Assembly: GCF_001875655.1 (NCBI RefSeq)
Contig: NZ_MKEQ01000001.1
Span: forward strand, 2,232,001 to 2,296,000
Reading direction: 5' to 3'
Length of the DNA: 64,000 nucleotides
Source of the DNA: Enterobacter hormaechei ATCC 49162
Lineage (GTDB): Bacteria > Pseudomonadota > Gammaproteobacteria > Enterobacterales > Enterobacteriaceae
The notes under the pieces are model-generated. The model made no database searches. It was not told the DNA's origin and was given only the letters and a program-made list of their open reading frames with translations. Below, one piece after another: positions 62,859 to 64,000 of this stretch (positions are counted from its first letter, which is position 1; each line of letters starts with the position of its first letter). The translations under genes were made by a program, and so were the position numbers.

Positions 62859-63265
62859 TGAAACAAAATGACGCTTCGCCCCGGGTCGACCCGGGGCTGT
62901 TCTTTCTGCGCCTGACCGGCAGTCTGCTGCTGCTTTACGTGCACGGCCTGCCGAAGGTGCTGCACTTCAGCGAAGAGCTGACGCGCATCGAAGATCCGTT
63001 TGGTTTCGGGCCGTATGCCAGCCTGATCCCGGCGATCGTCGCCGAGGTGATCTGTCCGCTGTTTATCATTGCGGGGGTTTACACCCGTCTGGCGTGCCTG
63101 CCGATTATCGCCGTGCTGCTGGTGGCGATGCTGGCGGTTCACCCGAACTGGTCGATTGCCGAGGGGCAGTTCGGCTGGCTGCTGCTGATTATCTTCACCA
63201 CCCTTGCCCTCACCGGGCCGGGCCAGTGGCGAGTGCAGCGTAAAACAACGGAGAGGTTCGCATGA
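62858..63265 (+). CDS. DoxX-family membrane protein
   Basis: 135 residues, four membrane segments, with the DoxX pattern FFLRLTGSLLLLYVHGLPKVLHF and ICPLFIIAGVYTRLACLPI. Members are small quinone- or redox-associated membrane proteins of uncertain function. It is translationally coupled to the amidohydrolase gene (ATGA) and overlaps the MFS gene by 4 bases. Confidence 0.82.
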   Translation: MKQNDASPRVDPGLFFLRLTGSLLLLYVHGLPKVLHFSEELTRIEDPFGFGPYASLIPAIVAEVICPLFIIAGVYTRLACLPIIAVLLVAMLAVHPNWSIAEGQFGWLLLIIFTTLALTGPGQWRVQRKTTERFA

Positions 63266-64000
63266 CCCAGGTAAACGACGTTCGCGACGCACACGTCGAG
63301 ACGACCCCCGCACCCGCGGTTTCGCCCTGGCAGCCGCTGAGCCAGCCGGTGTTCCGCATGCTGTGGATCGCCACGGTGGTCTCTAACGTCGGCTCATGGA
63401 TGAGCGACGTCGGTATCAACTGGAGCATGCTGACGCTCAGCGCCGATCCTTTGGATATCGCGCTGGTGCAGGCGGCAAGCAGCCTGCCGATGTTCCTCTT
63501 CGCCCTGCCGTCCGGGGTGATGGCGGACATCGTCGACCGACGTAAATACCTGCTTTTCTCCCAGCTGTGGGTGTTCATTGCCGCCGCCGGGCTGACGCTG
63601 CTCTCTTTTACCGGACACGTCACCCCCACCGTTCTGCTGGTGGCAACGTTTCTGCTGAGCGTGGGCGCGGCCATGAGTTCGCCGCCGTTTCAGGCGATTG
63701 TGCCTGACCTGGTGAGCAAGCCCGAGCTGGGTTCCGCCGTGGCGCTTAACTCGCTCGGGGTGAACATCAGCCGGGCGATTGGCCCTGCACTGGGCGGTTT
63801 TCTGCTGTCGCTTGCCGGACCGTGGATGGTGTTTGCCCTGAACGCGCTGTCCGTGATGGGCGTGGCGTGGGTGCTGTGGCGCTGGCGTCCGGCGCCGTCC
63901 GTGCAACGTCTGCCGCCGGAGCACTTCTTCTCCGCGGTGCGGTCCGGCATTCGCTACGTGCACGCCGCGCCGGTGCTGCGTAACGTGCTGGTGCGCACCG
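63262..64000 (+). CDS. MFS transporter (MFS_3/EntS-type), truncated by window end
   Basis: At least 246 residues, open to the right edge. Helices 1-6 are visible from residue 33: PVFRMLWIATVVSNVGSWMSDVGINWSML, MADIVDRRKYLLFSQLW (loop 2-3 motif), and NISRAIGPALGGFLLS. It groups with enterobactin-exporter-like MFS_3 proteins. As the third coupled gene after amidohydrolase and DoxX, it may export or import that enzyme's product or substrate (inference). Confidence 0.85.
   Translation, partial: MTQVNDVRDAHVETTPAPAVSPWQPLSQPVFRMLWIATVVSNVGSWMSDVGINWSMLTLSADPLDIALVQAASSLPMFLFALPSGVMADIVDRRKYLLFSQLWVFIAAAGLTLLSFTGHVTPTVLLVATFLLSVGAAMSSPPFQAIVPDLVSKPELGSAVALNSLGVNISRAIGPALGGFLLSLAGPWMVFALNALSVMGVAWVLWRWRPAPSVQRLPPEHFFSAVRSGIRYVHAAPVLRNVLVRT

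Overview
This window looks like chromosomal DNA of an Enterobacterales species close to Enterobacter (E. cloacae complex, Lelliottia or Leclercia). The proteins are close to E. coli K-12/W homologues, base composition is GC-rich, and many intergenic gaps hold REP-type palindromes plus a second palindrome family (CCCTCTCCCC...GGGGAGAGGG). The backbone matches the E. coli 99-minute region: bglJ-yjjQ / yjjP-yjjB / dnaT-dnaC-yjjA / opgB / tsr / btsT-yjiX-yjiA, then yjiN, yjiS and yjiR. Species-specific cassettes sit between these landmarks. No rRNA, tRNA, CRISPR array, insertion sequence or prophage was seen.

Left part (1-17 kb): yjjQ and the start of bglJ diverge from the succinate exporter genes yjjPB. 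An ohrR-ohr organic-peroxide pair lies between yjjB and the primosome genes dnaTC. Where K-12 has lgoTRD, between opgB and tsr, this genome has a surface-attachment block: an EAL-domain c-di-GMP phosphodiesterase, a four-gene archaic (sigma/Csu-like) chaperone-usher operon, a membrane-bound ToxR-like regulator with a FidL-like partner, and a GNAT acetyltransferase. tsr keeps a near-perfect sigma-28 promoter.

Middle (17-32 kb): a complete 4-hydroxyphenylacetate pathway. HpaR diverges from hpaG-E-D-F-H-I-X-A, followed by hpaBC (monooxygenase). HpaBC hydroxylates 4-HPA to homoprotocatechuate; HpaD cleaves the ring; HpaE, F, G, H and I convert the product to pyruvate and succinic semialdehyde. 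The pyruvate/H+ symporter btsT follows; its control region shows a CRP site and three BtsR-like repeats. yjiX and yjiA complete the backbone.

Right-centre (32-52 kb): a NERD nuclease-helicase gene sits beside yjiA, where K-12 has its restriction island. It is followed by a periplasmic phytase-like protein with a Pho-box-like upstream site, a YfaZ-type protein, aldehyde dehydrogenases, yjiN, a MarR/HlyD/DUF2955 efflux operon, an overlapping ABM-ACT-ArsR operon, a LysR/aldehyde dehydrogenase pair, an AhpD-like protein, two MocR regulators flanking yjiS, and a RoxA-type oxygenase.

Right end (52-64 kb): a ClpP-like protease, a FixJ-type response regulator, and an 1861-residue kinase-like/ATPase/GAF/PAS/histidine-kinase protein. 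The giant gene is the last of a five-gene operon (isochorismatase-family hydrolase, two XapX proteins, a REC-only protein, the kinase). This operon diverges from an amidohydrolase-DoxX-MFS operon. The shared promoter region holds five copies of a 16-bp tandem repeat, which I consider the most interesting unexplained element in the window.
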